20,068 bases of DNA from Haplomitrium mnioides (Eukaryota > Marchantiophyta > Haplomitriopsida > Calobryales). The stretch spans positions 1-20,068 of the forward strand of contig JBNGIS010039085.1 in the NCBI GenBank assembly GCA_049999725.1, written 5' to 3'. Position 1 is the first letter of the stretch, and each line of letters starts with the position of its first letter. This document shows, piece after piece, positions 9,563-19,147 of the stretch. The notes below the pieces were generated by a model. The model ran no database searches, was not told where the DNA came from, and saw nothing but the letters and a program-made list of their open reading frames with translations. A program made the translations under genes and the position numbers.

Positions 9563-9571
9563 CCTTATATA
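9563..9571 (-). promoter_or_regulatory. Candidate TATA box of the element promoter
   Basis: The minus strand reads GTATATAAGGGC, about 70 bp inside the 5' terminus of the element and pointing toward gag. Position and direction fit a short U3 region of an LTR promoter. There is no other support. Confidence 0.5.
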
Positions 9572-9638
9572 CTAAGGCACAAAAAGATTAAAAACTTAAA
9601 ATGTCTGAAAATAGAAAACTACATGGAATGTTGTGACA

Positions 9639-9642
9639 ATGG
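9639..9642. repeat. Right target-site duplication, ATGG
   Basis: ATGG directly after the right terminus (TTGTGACA). The satellite monomer continues from it as ggacaagagaatc, which is the missing second half of the monomer interrupted at 2854. Confidence 0.85.
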
Positions 9643-10091
9643 GGACAAGAGAATCTAAGCATCAAGAGAATTAACTAGGCTGCAAGAACTAGTTACATGT
9701 GTATTTCCTTTCTTGCTTAGGAGAGCACCAAAGCATTCAGAAGACATGAGGATCTGAACATCAAGAGAAAGAACTAGGCTTCAAGAAGTACTTACATGTG
9801 CTTTTCCTTGCTTGCTTGGAATAGCAAGAAGGCATTCTTGGGACATGAGCATCTGAGCATCAAGAGAAAGAACTAGGCTGCAAGAAGTATCTACATGTGC
9901 TCTTCCTTGCTTGTTGGGATAGCAAGAAGACATCCTAAGGCCATGAGAATCCAAAGATTGTGAGAAAGAACTACCCTACAAGAGGTACTTATATGTGTTG
10001 TTCCATGTGTGCTAAGGATGGCAAGAAGGCATTCTAGGGATATGAGCATCGGAACATGAGGAGAAAGAACTAGGCTCCAAGATGTTGTTTC

Positions 10092-12909
10092 AGGTGCTCT
10101 TTCTTTGCTTGCTTAGGAGAGCAAAAAGTACTATGTGCTCTTCCTTGCTTGCTTGGGATAGCAAGAAGGAATCATAGGGCATAAGAATCAAAACACCAGA
10201 AGAATACACAAGGTCACGAGAAGTACTTAGATGTGCTCTTCTTTGCTTGTTTGCGATAGCACAAAGCCATTTTGGGGACATGAGAATCTGAATATCATGA
10301 GAATAAAGTAGGCTGCAAGAAGTAGTTACATGTGTTCTCCCTTTCTTGCTTGAGAGAGCACCAACGCATTCTCAAGACATGAGAATTTTAACATCAAGAG
10401 AAATAACTAGGCTTCAAGAAGTACCTACATATGCTTTTACTTTCTTGCTTGGGAGAGCACCAAGGTATTCAGGAGACATGAGAATCTGAACATCAAGAGA
10501 AGCTACATGTGCTCTTCCTTTCTTGCTTGGGAGAGCACCAACGCATTCTAGAGACATGAGAATTAGAACATCACAAGAATGATCTAGGCTACAAGAAGTA
10601 GTTGCAAGTTGCATGTGCTCTTACGTTCTTGCTTGGGAGAGCACCAAGGCATTCAGAAGACATGGAAATTTAAACATCATGGAAAGAACTAGGCTTCAAG
10701 AAGTACTTACATGTGCTCTTCTTTTCTTGCTTGGAATAGCATGAAGGCACTCTAGAGACATGAGCATCCAAGCATTGAGAGAAAAAACTAGGTGTCACGA
10801 AGTACCTACATGTGCTCTTCCTTGCTTGTTGGGATAGTAAGAAGGCATCCTAGGGCCATGAGAATCTGAAGATCGGGAGAAAGAACAAAGCTGCAAAAAG
10901 TACTTACATGTGCTCTTCCTTGCTTGCTAGGGATAGCAAGAAGGTATTCTAGGTACATGAGCATCCGAACATCACGAGAAAGAACTAGGCTGCAAGATGT
11001 TGTTATAGGTGCTCATTGCTCCTTGCTTAGGAGAGCAAGAAGTACTTACACATGGTCTTTCTTGTTTGCTTGGGATAGCAAGAAGGAATTATAGGACATG
11101 AGAATTTAAAAAGCATAAGAATGAACAAGATTGCAAGAAGTATCTTCATGTGCTTTTCTTTGCTTGTTTGGGATAGCACAAAGCCATTTATCGGGACATG
11201 AGAATCTGAACATCACGAGAATGAACTAGGCTGCAAGAAGTGGCTACATGTGCTCTTCCTTTCTTGCTTGAGAGTGCACCAAGGCATTCAGGAGACATGA
11301 GAATCTGAACATCAAGAGAAAGAACTAGGCTTCAAGAAGTACTTACATGTGCTCTTCCTTGATGTCTTGGAATAGCAAGAAGGCATTCTATGGATATAAG
11401 CATTTGAGCATCAAGAGAATGAACTATGTTGCAAGAAGTACCTACATATGCTCTTCCTTGCTTATTGTGCTAGCAAGAAGGCATCCAAAGGCCATGAGAA
11501 TTTGAAGATCGGGAGAAAGAACTAGGCTACAAGAAGTACTTACATGTGTTATTCCTTGCTTGCTAGGGATAGCAAGAAGGCATTTTGCGGACATTTGCAT
11601 CCAAACATTAGAAGAAAGAACTAGGCTACAAGATGTTGTTTTAGGTGCTCTTTCCTTGCTTGCTTGGGAGAGCAAAAAGTACTTTGTGCTCTTCCTTGCT
11701 TGCTTGGGATAGCAAGAAAAAATTATGGGACATGAAAATCAAAACACAAGAAGAATTAGGAGGTTTGCAAGAAGTAATTACATGTGCTCTTCTTTGCTTG
11801 TTTGGGATAGCACAAAGCCATTATTGGGACCAGAGAATCTAAACATCATGAGAATGAACTAGGCTGCAAGAAGTAGTAACATGTTCACTTCCTTGTTTTT
11901 TTGGGAGAGCACTAAGGCATTCTGGAGACATAAGAATCTGAACATCAAGAGGAAGAACTAGGCTTCAAGAAGTACTTACATGTGCTATTCCTTACTTACT
12001 TGGAATAGCAAGAAGGCATTTTAGGGACATGAGCATCGGAGCATCGAGAGAAAGAAGTAGGCTGCAAGAACTACTTTTATGTGCTCTTCCTTGCTTATTG
12101 GGTAACCAAGAAGGCATCCTAGAGCCATGAGAATCCGAAGATCGGGAGAAAGAACAAGGCTGCAAGAAGTACTTACATGTGCTCTTCCTTGCGTGCTAGG
12201 GATAGCAAGAAGGCATTCTAGAGACATGAGCATTCGAACATCAAGAGAAAGAACTAGGCTATAAGATGATGTTATAGGTGCTCTTCGTTGCGTGCTTGAG
12301 AGAGCAAGAAGTACTTACATGTGCTATTCCATGCTTGCTTGGGATAGCAAGAAGGAATTATGGGACATGAGAATCAAAACACAAGGAGAATGAATAAGGT
12401 CGCAAGAAGTACTTACATGTGCTCTTCTTTGCTTGTTTGGGATAGCAAAAGCCATTTTGGGGACATGAGAATCTAAACATCATGAGAATTAACTAGGATG
12501 CAAGAAGTAGTTACATGTGTTCTCTCTTTCTTGCTTGGGCGAGCACTAAGGCATTCTAGAGACATGAGAATCTCAACATCAAGAGAAAGAACTAGGCTTC
12601 AAGAAGCATGTACATGTGCTCTTCCTTGCTTGCTTGGATCAGCAAGAAGGCATTCTTGGGACATGAGCATCCGAGCATCAGGAGAAAGAACTAGGCTGCA
12701 AAAAGTACCTACATGTGCTCTTCCTTACTTGGTGGGATAGCAAGAAGTCATCCCGAGGACATTAGAATTCAAAGATTGAGAAAACAAACTAGGCTGCAAG
12801 AAGTACTTACATGTGCTCTTCTTTGCTTGCTAAGCATAGCATGAAGGCATTCTAGAGATACGAGCATGTGAACATCAAGAGAAACAACTAGGCTGCAAGA
12901 ATTAGTTAT
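10092..12909. repeat. Run of 633-bp higher-order repeat units
   Basis: Unit-start markers (aggtgctc followed by a truncated monomer) are at 10092, 11007, 11643, 12276 and 12910. Intervals are 915, 636, 633 and 634 bp. The 915-bp interval equals one unit plus about 282 bp, that is three near-duplicate monomers near 10330-10680, an expansion inside a unit. Corresponding monomers one unit apart look more alike than neighbours, the hallmark of a higher-order repeat. Confidence 0.85.
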
Positions 12910-13082
12910 AGGTGCTCTTACTTGCTTGCTTGGGAGAGCAAGAATTACTTACACATGCTCTTCCTTACTTGCTTGGGATGCTACAAAGGCATTCTAGGAA
13001 CATGAGCAGTTGAACATCACAAGAAAAAAGCTAGCCTACAAGAAGTACTTAAATGTGCTCTTCCTTGCTTGTTTGGGATAGC

Positions 13083-14544
13083 GTGGAAGGCATTCTGGGG
13101 ATACTAAAATCTAAACATTGGGAGAATGAATAAAGGTGAAAGTAGAACTTTCATGTGCTGTTTGTTGCCCGTTAGCGATAACACAATGGCATTATAGGGA
13201 CCTCAGAATCAAAGTATAAGGAGAATGAACAAGGGTGGAAGAAGTAATTACATGTGCTCTTCATTGCTTGCTTGGGAGAGCACCAAGGCATTCTCCAGAC
13301 ATGAGAATCCAAACATCTTGAGAAAGAGCTAGCCTTCAAGAAGTACTTACATGTGCTCTTGCTTGCTTCTTTGGATAGCAAGAAGACATTTTGGGGACAT
13401 GAGCATTCGAACATAGTGAGAAACAACTAGGCTCCAAGAAGTACTTACATATGCTCTTCCTTGCTTATTTAGGATTGCAAGAAATTATTATGGGGATATG
13501 AGAATCTAAACATCAACACAATAAACTAAGCTGCAAGTAGTACTTACATATTCTCTTCCTTGATTGCTTTGGATAGCACAAAGGAAAACTGCGAACACTA
13601 GAATCGTAACAATTCAAGAATGAACTAGGTTGCAAGAAACACTTACATGTGCTCTTCTAGAGGCTGCAAGAAGTTGCTACAGGCGTTCTTCGTTGCTTGC
13701 TTGGGATAGCAAGAAGTTCATACGCGTGTTCTTCCTTGCTTGCTTGGGATAGCAAGAAGGAATTATAGGACATGAGAATCAAAACACCAAGAGAATGAAC
13801 AAGGTTGCAAGAAGTACTTACATATGTTTTTCCTTGCTTATTAAGGATAGCACAAAGCCATTATGGGGACATGAGAATTTGAACATCATAAGAGTGAACT
13901 AGGCTGCAAGAAGTAGTTACATGTGCTCTTCCTTTCTTGATTGGGATGGCACAAAGTCATTATGGGGACATGAGAATCAGAACATCACGATAATGAATTA
14001 GGCTGCAAGAAGTCATTACACATGCTCTAACTTTCTTGTTTGGGAGAGCACCAATGCATTTTGAAGACATGAGAATCTGAACATCAAGAGAAAGAATAAG
14101 GCTTCAAGAAGTACTTACATGTGTTCTTCCTTGCTTGCTTAAAATAGCAGGAAAGCATTCTAGGGACATGAGCATTCGAGCATTGGGAGAAAGAACTAGG
14201 CTACAAGAAGTACTTTCATGTGCTCTTCCTTGCTTGTTGGGATAGCAAGAAGGCATTCTGGAGACACAAAAATCCAAACATTGGAAGAAAGAACTAGGCT
14301 GCAAGAAGTACTTACATGTGCTCTTCTTTGCTTGCTAGGGATAGTAGGAAGGCATTCCAAGGACATGAGCATCCAAACATCAGGAGAAACAACTAGGTTG
14401 TAGGAAGTAATTATAGTTGCTTCTCCTTGCTTGTTTGGGATATTAGAAAGGCATTCTAGGGACTTGAGCACCACAACATCACGAGAAAAAAAAAAGGCTA
14501 CAAGAAGTACTTACATGTCCTCTTCCTTGCTTGTTTGGGATAGT
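13083..14544. repeat. About 1462-bp super-repeat combining two cassette types
   Basis: Cassette X has its own markers: gtggaaggcattctgggga at 13083 and 14545, agaagacattttggggac at 13381 and 14843, and ggattgcaagaa near 13472 and 14933. All three pairs are 1461-1462 bp apart. Between the X cassettes lie monomers of the other type. A related X cassette occurs on the left at about 880-1500, but lacks one monomer (gtggaa to agaagac is 195 bp there, 298 bp here). Confidence 0.75.
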
Positions 14545-15797
14545 GTGGAAGGCATTCTGGGGACACTGAAATCTGAACATTGGGAGAATAAAGTAGGGTG
14601 CAAGTAGAACTTACATGTGTTGTTTCTTACTTGATAGCGATAGCACAAAGCCATTATGGGGACCTCAAATAACAAACACTAGAAGAATGAACCAGGCTAG
14701 AAGAAGTAATTACATGTGCTCTTGCCTGCTTGCTTGGGAGAGCACTAAGGCAGTCTTGGGACATGAGAATCCAAACATTGCAGGAAAGAGCTAGGGTTTA
14801 AGAAGTACTTACATATGCTCTTGCTTGCTTGTTTGGATAGCAAGAAGACATTTTGGGGACATGAGCATCAGAACATTGAGATAAAGACTTAGGCTACAGG
14901 AAATACTTACATATGCTCTTCCTTGCTTATTTGGGATTGCAAGAAGTCATTGTGGGGACATGAAAATCCAAACATAAGAACAATAAGCTAAGCGGCAAGT
15001 AGTACTTACATATGCTCATCCTCGCTTGCGTAAGATATCACAAAGGCATACTGGGGGCATTAGAGTTGGTATGAACTAGGTTGGAAGAAATACTTATATG
15101 TTCTCTTCCTTGCTTGTTTGGGGTAGCACAAAGCCATTATGGGGACATTAAAATCTGAACACTATGAGAATGAACTAGTCTCCAAGAAGTACATACATGT
15201 GCTCTTTCTTGCTTGTTTGCGAGAGTATGAAGGTATTCTGGAGACATGAGAATCTGAACATCAAGAGAAAGAACTAGCCTCCAAGAAGTCATTACATGTA
15301 CTCTTCCTTGCTTGCTTGGGATAGCAAGGAATTATGGGACATGAGAATCAAAACAGTAGGAGAATGAACAAGGTTTGAAGAAGTACTTACATGCGCTTTT
15401 CCTTGTGTGTTTGGGATAGCACAAAGCCATTATAGGGACATGAGAATCACAACATCACGAGAATGAACTAGGCTGCAAGAAGTAGTTATATATGCTCTTC
15501 CTTTCTTGTTGGGGAGAGCACCAAAGCATTCTGGAGACATGAGAATCTGACCATCAAGAGCAAGAACTAGGCTTCAAGAAGTAATTATAGTTGCTCTTCC
15601 TTGCTTGCTTGGATTAACAGGAAGTCATTTTGGGAACATGAGCATCCAAGCATTAGGAGAAAGAACTAGACTACAAGAAATACTTATATGTGCTCTTCCT
15701 TACTTGCTTTGGACAGCATGCAAGGCATTCTGAGGACACATGATTCAGAAAATTGGAAGAATGAACTAGGATATAAGAAGTACTTACATGGGCTCCT

Positions 15798-16229
15798 ACA
15801 TGGTTTTTGGGCATTCTCTTTGGCTTTTTTGAATCTTTTTGGTTCCAAAATTTTCTTCTCTAATGTAGTTCTTTCAACAATTATAGCTAATGGTCCTAAC
15901 TACCCCCATCACTTGTAATTGCAAGATTTGCATATGTGGCACAACAATCTCTCTGCCATCAGATATTTGTGATTACCTCTTTGGGTCTTCTTTACCATTA
16001 TTGCAACTCCACCGTATTTTTGTATGAGGCTTCAGCTCTACCTGCCCTTTATCGAAGCGGAGTATACACCAAAGGAGAAGTGCTAAATGGGTTGTCGATG
16101 CTATCTGAAAATGTATAAGTAGCCCTTATTGACCATGGATTTACAAATATTCAAATTGGAAAAATGAGTGGCACCGCCAAGGATGTGTTGCGCACTGCAA
16201 GTGAAAAATGGAAATCTATCGCAAGTTAA
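15798..16229 (+). pseudogene. Fragment of an unrecognised protein-coding gene captured inside the satellite
   Basis: Nearly the whole segment between two satellite pieces can be read as protein. One frame gives HGFWAFSLAFLNLFGSKIFF and on to IIANGPNYP. At a run of five C near 15903 it shifts by one base into a frame open from 15900 to the TAA at 16227-16229. That frame has phrases such as YHYCNSTVFLYEASALPALY, VYTKGEVLNGLSMLSENV and ALIDHGFTNIQIGKM. One stop (TAA 16116-16118) interrupts it. The first part is hydrophobic and may span a membrane, while the rest looks soluble. I do not recognise the family. Satellite sequence resumes directly after the final stop codon, so this looks like the 3' end of a coding sequence without intron, 3' UTR or poly(A). 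About 24 bp of monomer is missing at the site. Coding origin is likely but unproven. Confidence 0.5.
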
Positions 16230-16315
16230 GCACTTATAGAGACATGATAGTTTGAATATTCAAAGAATGAACTAAACTGCAAGAAGTACTTACATGTGCT
16301 CTTCCTTGCTTGTTT
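16230..16315. repeat. Isolated satellite monomer between two insertions
   Basis: cacttatagagacatgat, aagaatgaact and gcaagaagtacttacatgtg align with the array monomer. It is more diverged than most, and it stops at ttgcttgttt. Confidence 0.85.
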
Positions 16316-19013
16316 CGTGTCGGCTTGGTCTCTTGGCTGTTGAGTTGAAACAACCCCAAAGTAGCTTTACCTTTGCCGGAATAAGGTTAATCCAAGGATT
16401 CTTTTGGTTGGGAGGGACCTCAAACGATGTTGCTTGAAGTTAAAGGAGGGCAGGGAAGAGGAATCCAGCCTTAGGGCAAGTCTGGACTCTATGCATTTCA
16501 GACCTGTACTAGAAGTTCAGATCTGGATTACATGAATCCAGCCTTCTTGTCCTCCTCCAAACCAACCCCAAGCACCTCCCCTTTCTAGAATAGGAGGTGT
16601 TGGACCTGGCTGGAGGGTCTGAACTCTCTTTTTGGGTCCAATGAACCTATTTTGAACGTTCCTTGAGCCCCTTGCACCCCCTCCCCCTTGATTGCTGGTC
16701 TATGCTCTGTTCTTGTTAGAATAGGGGAGGGGGGCCAGATCTGGCCTCTCGTTGTGTTGGGAGGCCAAACTTTCACTCTTAACAGGTCAAAGGGTCCCAA
16801 CTAGCTGTCCTGAAACTTACCACCAGCTCCAATGTTGCCTCCAGCTGATCCTTGAGCTCTAAGCACGTGTGTCTGTTTTTTCCAGATCTGAAATCAGATT
16901 TGGAATTCAAGGCTGAATCTGCTCCAGCCACCACAAAACAAACACACTACAATGCACAATAATCTTTTCTTTTCCACTTTATTGCAAGATCTGAACTATG
17001 CTCAAATCTGATTTTCTACAATTCTTATGGCACTTGTAAAACCTGCCTACATTCTATATAACCCAAGACCAGCAACCTAGCTTACCCCACACCCACACAC
17101 CCCAGCTTAGATGAGTTTTATCTCCGCTCTCCAGAGGGTTCATGTACATGTTACTCCCTCACTAGGGAGATAACCCTCCCAACCATTGGAACCCACACAC
17201 CCCCACCCCATTAGGGCACTCTGAAGGTTGGCCTCTCTTGCAACCCACCTTGACACCTCCAAAACCAAAATGTCACTCACTATGGATCGTTTGCAGCCTA
17301 AAATCCACCTCCCCCTTGGCTGCCAGGAGAATGTGGATCCCCTCGACTGATCAATTGATTGAATGCTGTTGGACTTCCAATGTGGCCTACCGGATTGGCA
17401 GACTGAAGAATTTTAAAGCTCATGCCCATTTAGAGCTGAGGCATATGCCTCTTGGATCAACTGAAAGCATCATGGTTCCCAGCTAAGCCTCACCATATGG
17501 GCCAGACTTGCTGGTATTGCTCTCACGCTTGCCTCCTCTCACTAGCCTATGCACACATTCAGCCATCACCCATTCTCTCCTCCTAAACTGGTCTGAGTGC
17601 TCCAACCTTGAAGAGCTGCCTCAAGTAAATGAAACCCTCTAAGAATCATCAACTCTGAGCTATCCCAAGAGCCATAACCCCCATGGGGTCCAATGCAGCT
17701 CCAAGTCCTCACCATTGAATCCAAGATCAATTAAATGGCTACAAATTAGTAATTCAACAACCAGTCCTTGGACTGGCACAATGTCAAGGCAAATATAATA
17801 CCATCACGAGCATCTCATTGCCACAAATCCAACGTGACCTCTCTTGCTACGTTTGGTGGTCTGTAGCTCTAGCAATCTGCAAAATTGTCAGAGCTACTTG
17901 ATGAACAAAATTGTAGCTCGACCTTCAAGCAGACCCCTTTTGGTTATGCCATGTGGCATCCTCTCATTTTCTTGACATTGGCACACCCTTCTCTACCTGC
18001 CACGTTTTGTGCATTGGTTGGTTGAGAGCTCGTCTCCCTTTTCTTGAAGAAACATTTTTGAAGATTTGAAAGTTGTAACTTCACCTAATTAATGTGTTCT
18101 TAATACTTATCTATTGGATGAGATCTTGGATGTGTTGGATTTCCTTTGAAGCCCTTTTTCCAACAAGCTAAAGATTGCAGAGAATGAAGGTCATCTCGTG
18201 ATCCAAATGTTGCTCTGAGTGTCAAAGGGTCATTCTGCCCCAAAAATTGAGAACTTGCGAGGGCTATTGCTCTCTTATCTCTCAACAATTTGACATGAAA
18301 CAAAGATTTATGTGTGGCATTTTTTATTTTGCTTCTAATCTAACCAAAATGAGCTCATTTGGTGAAGAAATAAGGAAGAACTCTCCTTGGCCTTTTACTT
18401 CTTACCTTGAAGGATTTTTTGAATGCGTCGACGAAGGAGGAGCATTGGTGTAATCTCATAAGTGAAGCACGTTGCTCGAGTGGATGTATATAGGGAATTC
18501 CCCCTCCCTTCGAATAGCACCCCTTATATGGGGTATAAGGCTCCCCACATCATACTCTCTGCCCTTGGACGAACCTAGTTCAAGGCTTTACCTTGGCCTT
18601 TGACAATCGAATTCCCATAGGGCAAGTTGTCCTTGGACACTAGAGTAGCTTAGAAAAATTAGGATAGTTTTGTCAAAAATGGATTTACCTTTTGAAGATT
18701 TGAAGAGCTGCATGAGAGATCTCCACACCCCCTCTTTTTTGCAGAAATTGCCAATTTCTACTCTAGCTCTGATTTTCTTCAAGTTTTATTATATCCTCAT
18801 CTTTTACTTTGTTTTCTAACCTCAATTACCCTCTACCATTTTTTTCTTTCTTTGCTTTTGTCCCATGTCTTCTTTCTATATTTCTCCTCTTATGCCTCAA
18901 TTTTGCTGAATCTTTGCCACAGACCTCCAAATGAGCTGTCTTGGCCCTCAAACTTGTGCTCTACCTTCCCTACGCTCCAGAAAGTCATTAAACTTACAAA
19001 ACACTAGTTGAGA
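16316..19013. mobile_element. Second insertion in the satellite, about 2.7 kb, unclassified
   Basis: The monomer stops at ...TTGTTT (16315) and resumes at TTTGGGATA (19014). Joining the two gives a normal monomer, with 99 bp between flanking landmarks once 2701 bp are removed, so this is inserted DNA. A TTT duplication is possible but weak. The termini (CGTGTCGG and GTTGAGA) fit no element class I know. Inside are C/T-rich tracts with repeated agatctg phrases (16440-16920), related gagctac and gtagctc segments (17860-17920), and at 18480-18540 a TATA-like gtatataggg. Short frames at 16585-16800 (minus), 17238-17486 and 18247-18453 (plus) show no domain, and I would not call them genes. Confidence 0.6.
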
Positions 19014-19147
19014 TTTGGGATAACAGAAAGGCATTCTGGAGCCATGATAACCCAAACATCACGAGAAAGAACTAGCTTTCAAGAAGTACTTACATGTGCT
19101 ATATCTTGCTTACTTGGGATAGCAGGAAGGTATTTTGGAGACAGTGA
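19014..19147. repeat. Last satellite monomers, about 1.4 units
   Basis: It reads tttgggataacagaaaggca, then catcacgagaaagaactag, aagaagtacttacatgtgct and gggatagcaggaaggtattt, and breaks off inside a monomer at about 19147. Confidence 0.9.

Larger units (their letters stand above)
2855..9638 (-). mobile_element. Decayed retrotransposon insertion: gag, protease, DNA methyltransferase, no polymerase
   Basis: Seen: a 6784-bp segment (including 100 N) interrupts one satellite monomer. Its ends are TGTC...GACA and it is flanked by ATGG on both sides. On the minus strand it reads, from 9638 downwards: TATA box, 3 kb non-coding leader or LTR, gag, two zinc knuckles, aspartic protease, C5 methyltransferase, and then the terminus about 30 bp later. 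Known: LTR retroelements have TG...CA ends, make 4-6 bp target duplications, and normally continue from protease into reverse transcriptase, RNase H and integrase. None of these is present. Inferred: either a non-autonomous derivative that moved in this form, or a full element that lost its polymerase and most of its 3' LTR after insertion. Element boundaries are strongly supported. LTR limits and a primer-binding site are not resolved. Confidence 0.88.
9643..15797. repeat. Right block of 98-99 bp tandem satellite, about 62 monomers
   Basis: It has the same monomer, orientation and landmarks as the left block. Order and phase of monomer variants continue across the large insertion, so both blocks were one array. 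Between 10092 and 12909 the 633-bp higher-order unit dominates. After about 12950 a second cassette type alternates with it. Homology ends at about 15797 inside a monomer (cttacatgggctcc). No coding frame spans several monomers in a way that suggests a protein. Confidence 0.95.

Noticed and set aside
286-15797. CRISPR-like regular repeats
   Set aside because: The whole unit repeats head to tail with no unique spacers, the unit is about 98 bp, and the surroundings are plant retroelement DNA.
16585-16800. Minus-strand open frame of 71 codons
   Set aside because: Sits in a C/T-rich repetitive tract, has no domain, and shows no supporting context.
17238-17486. Plus-strand open frame of 82 codons in the second insertion
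   Set aside because: No recognisable motif, biased composition, and nearby frames of similar length on both strands.
16315-19006. Helitron (TC start, CTAG end followed by T)
   Set aside because: The base before TC is T, not A, no hairpin was seen before CTAG, and the satellite flank then leaves several unexplained bases.
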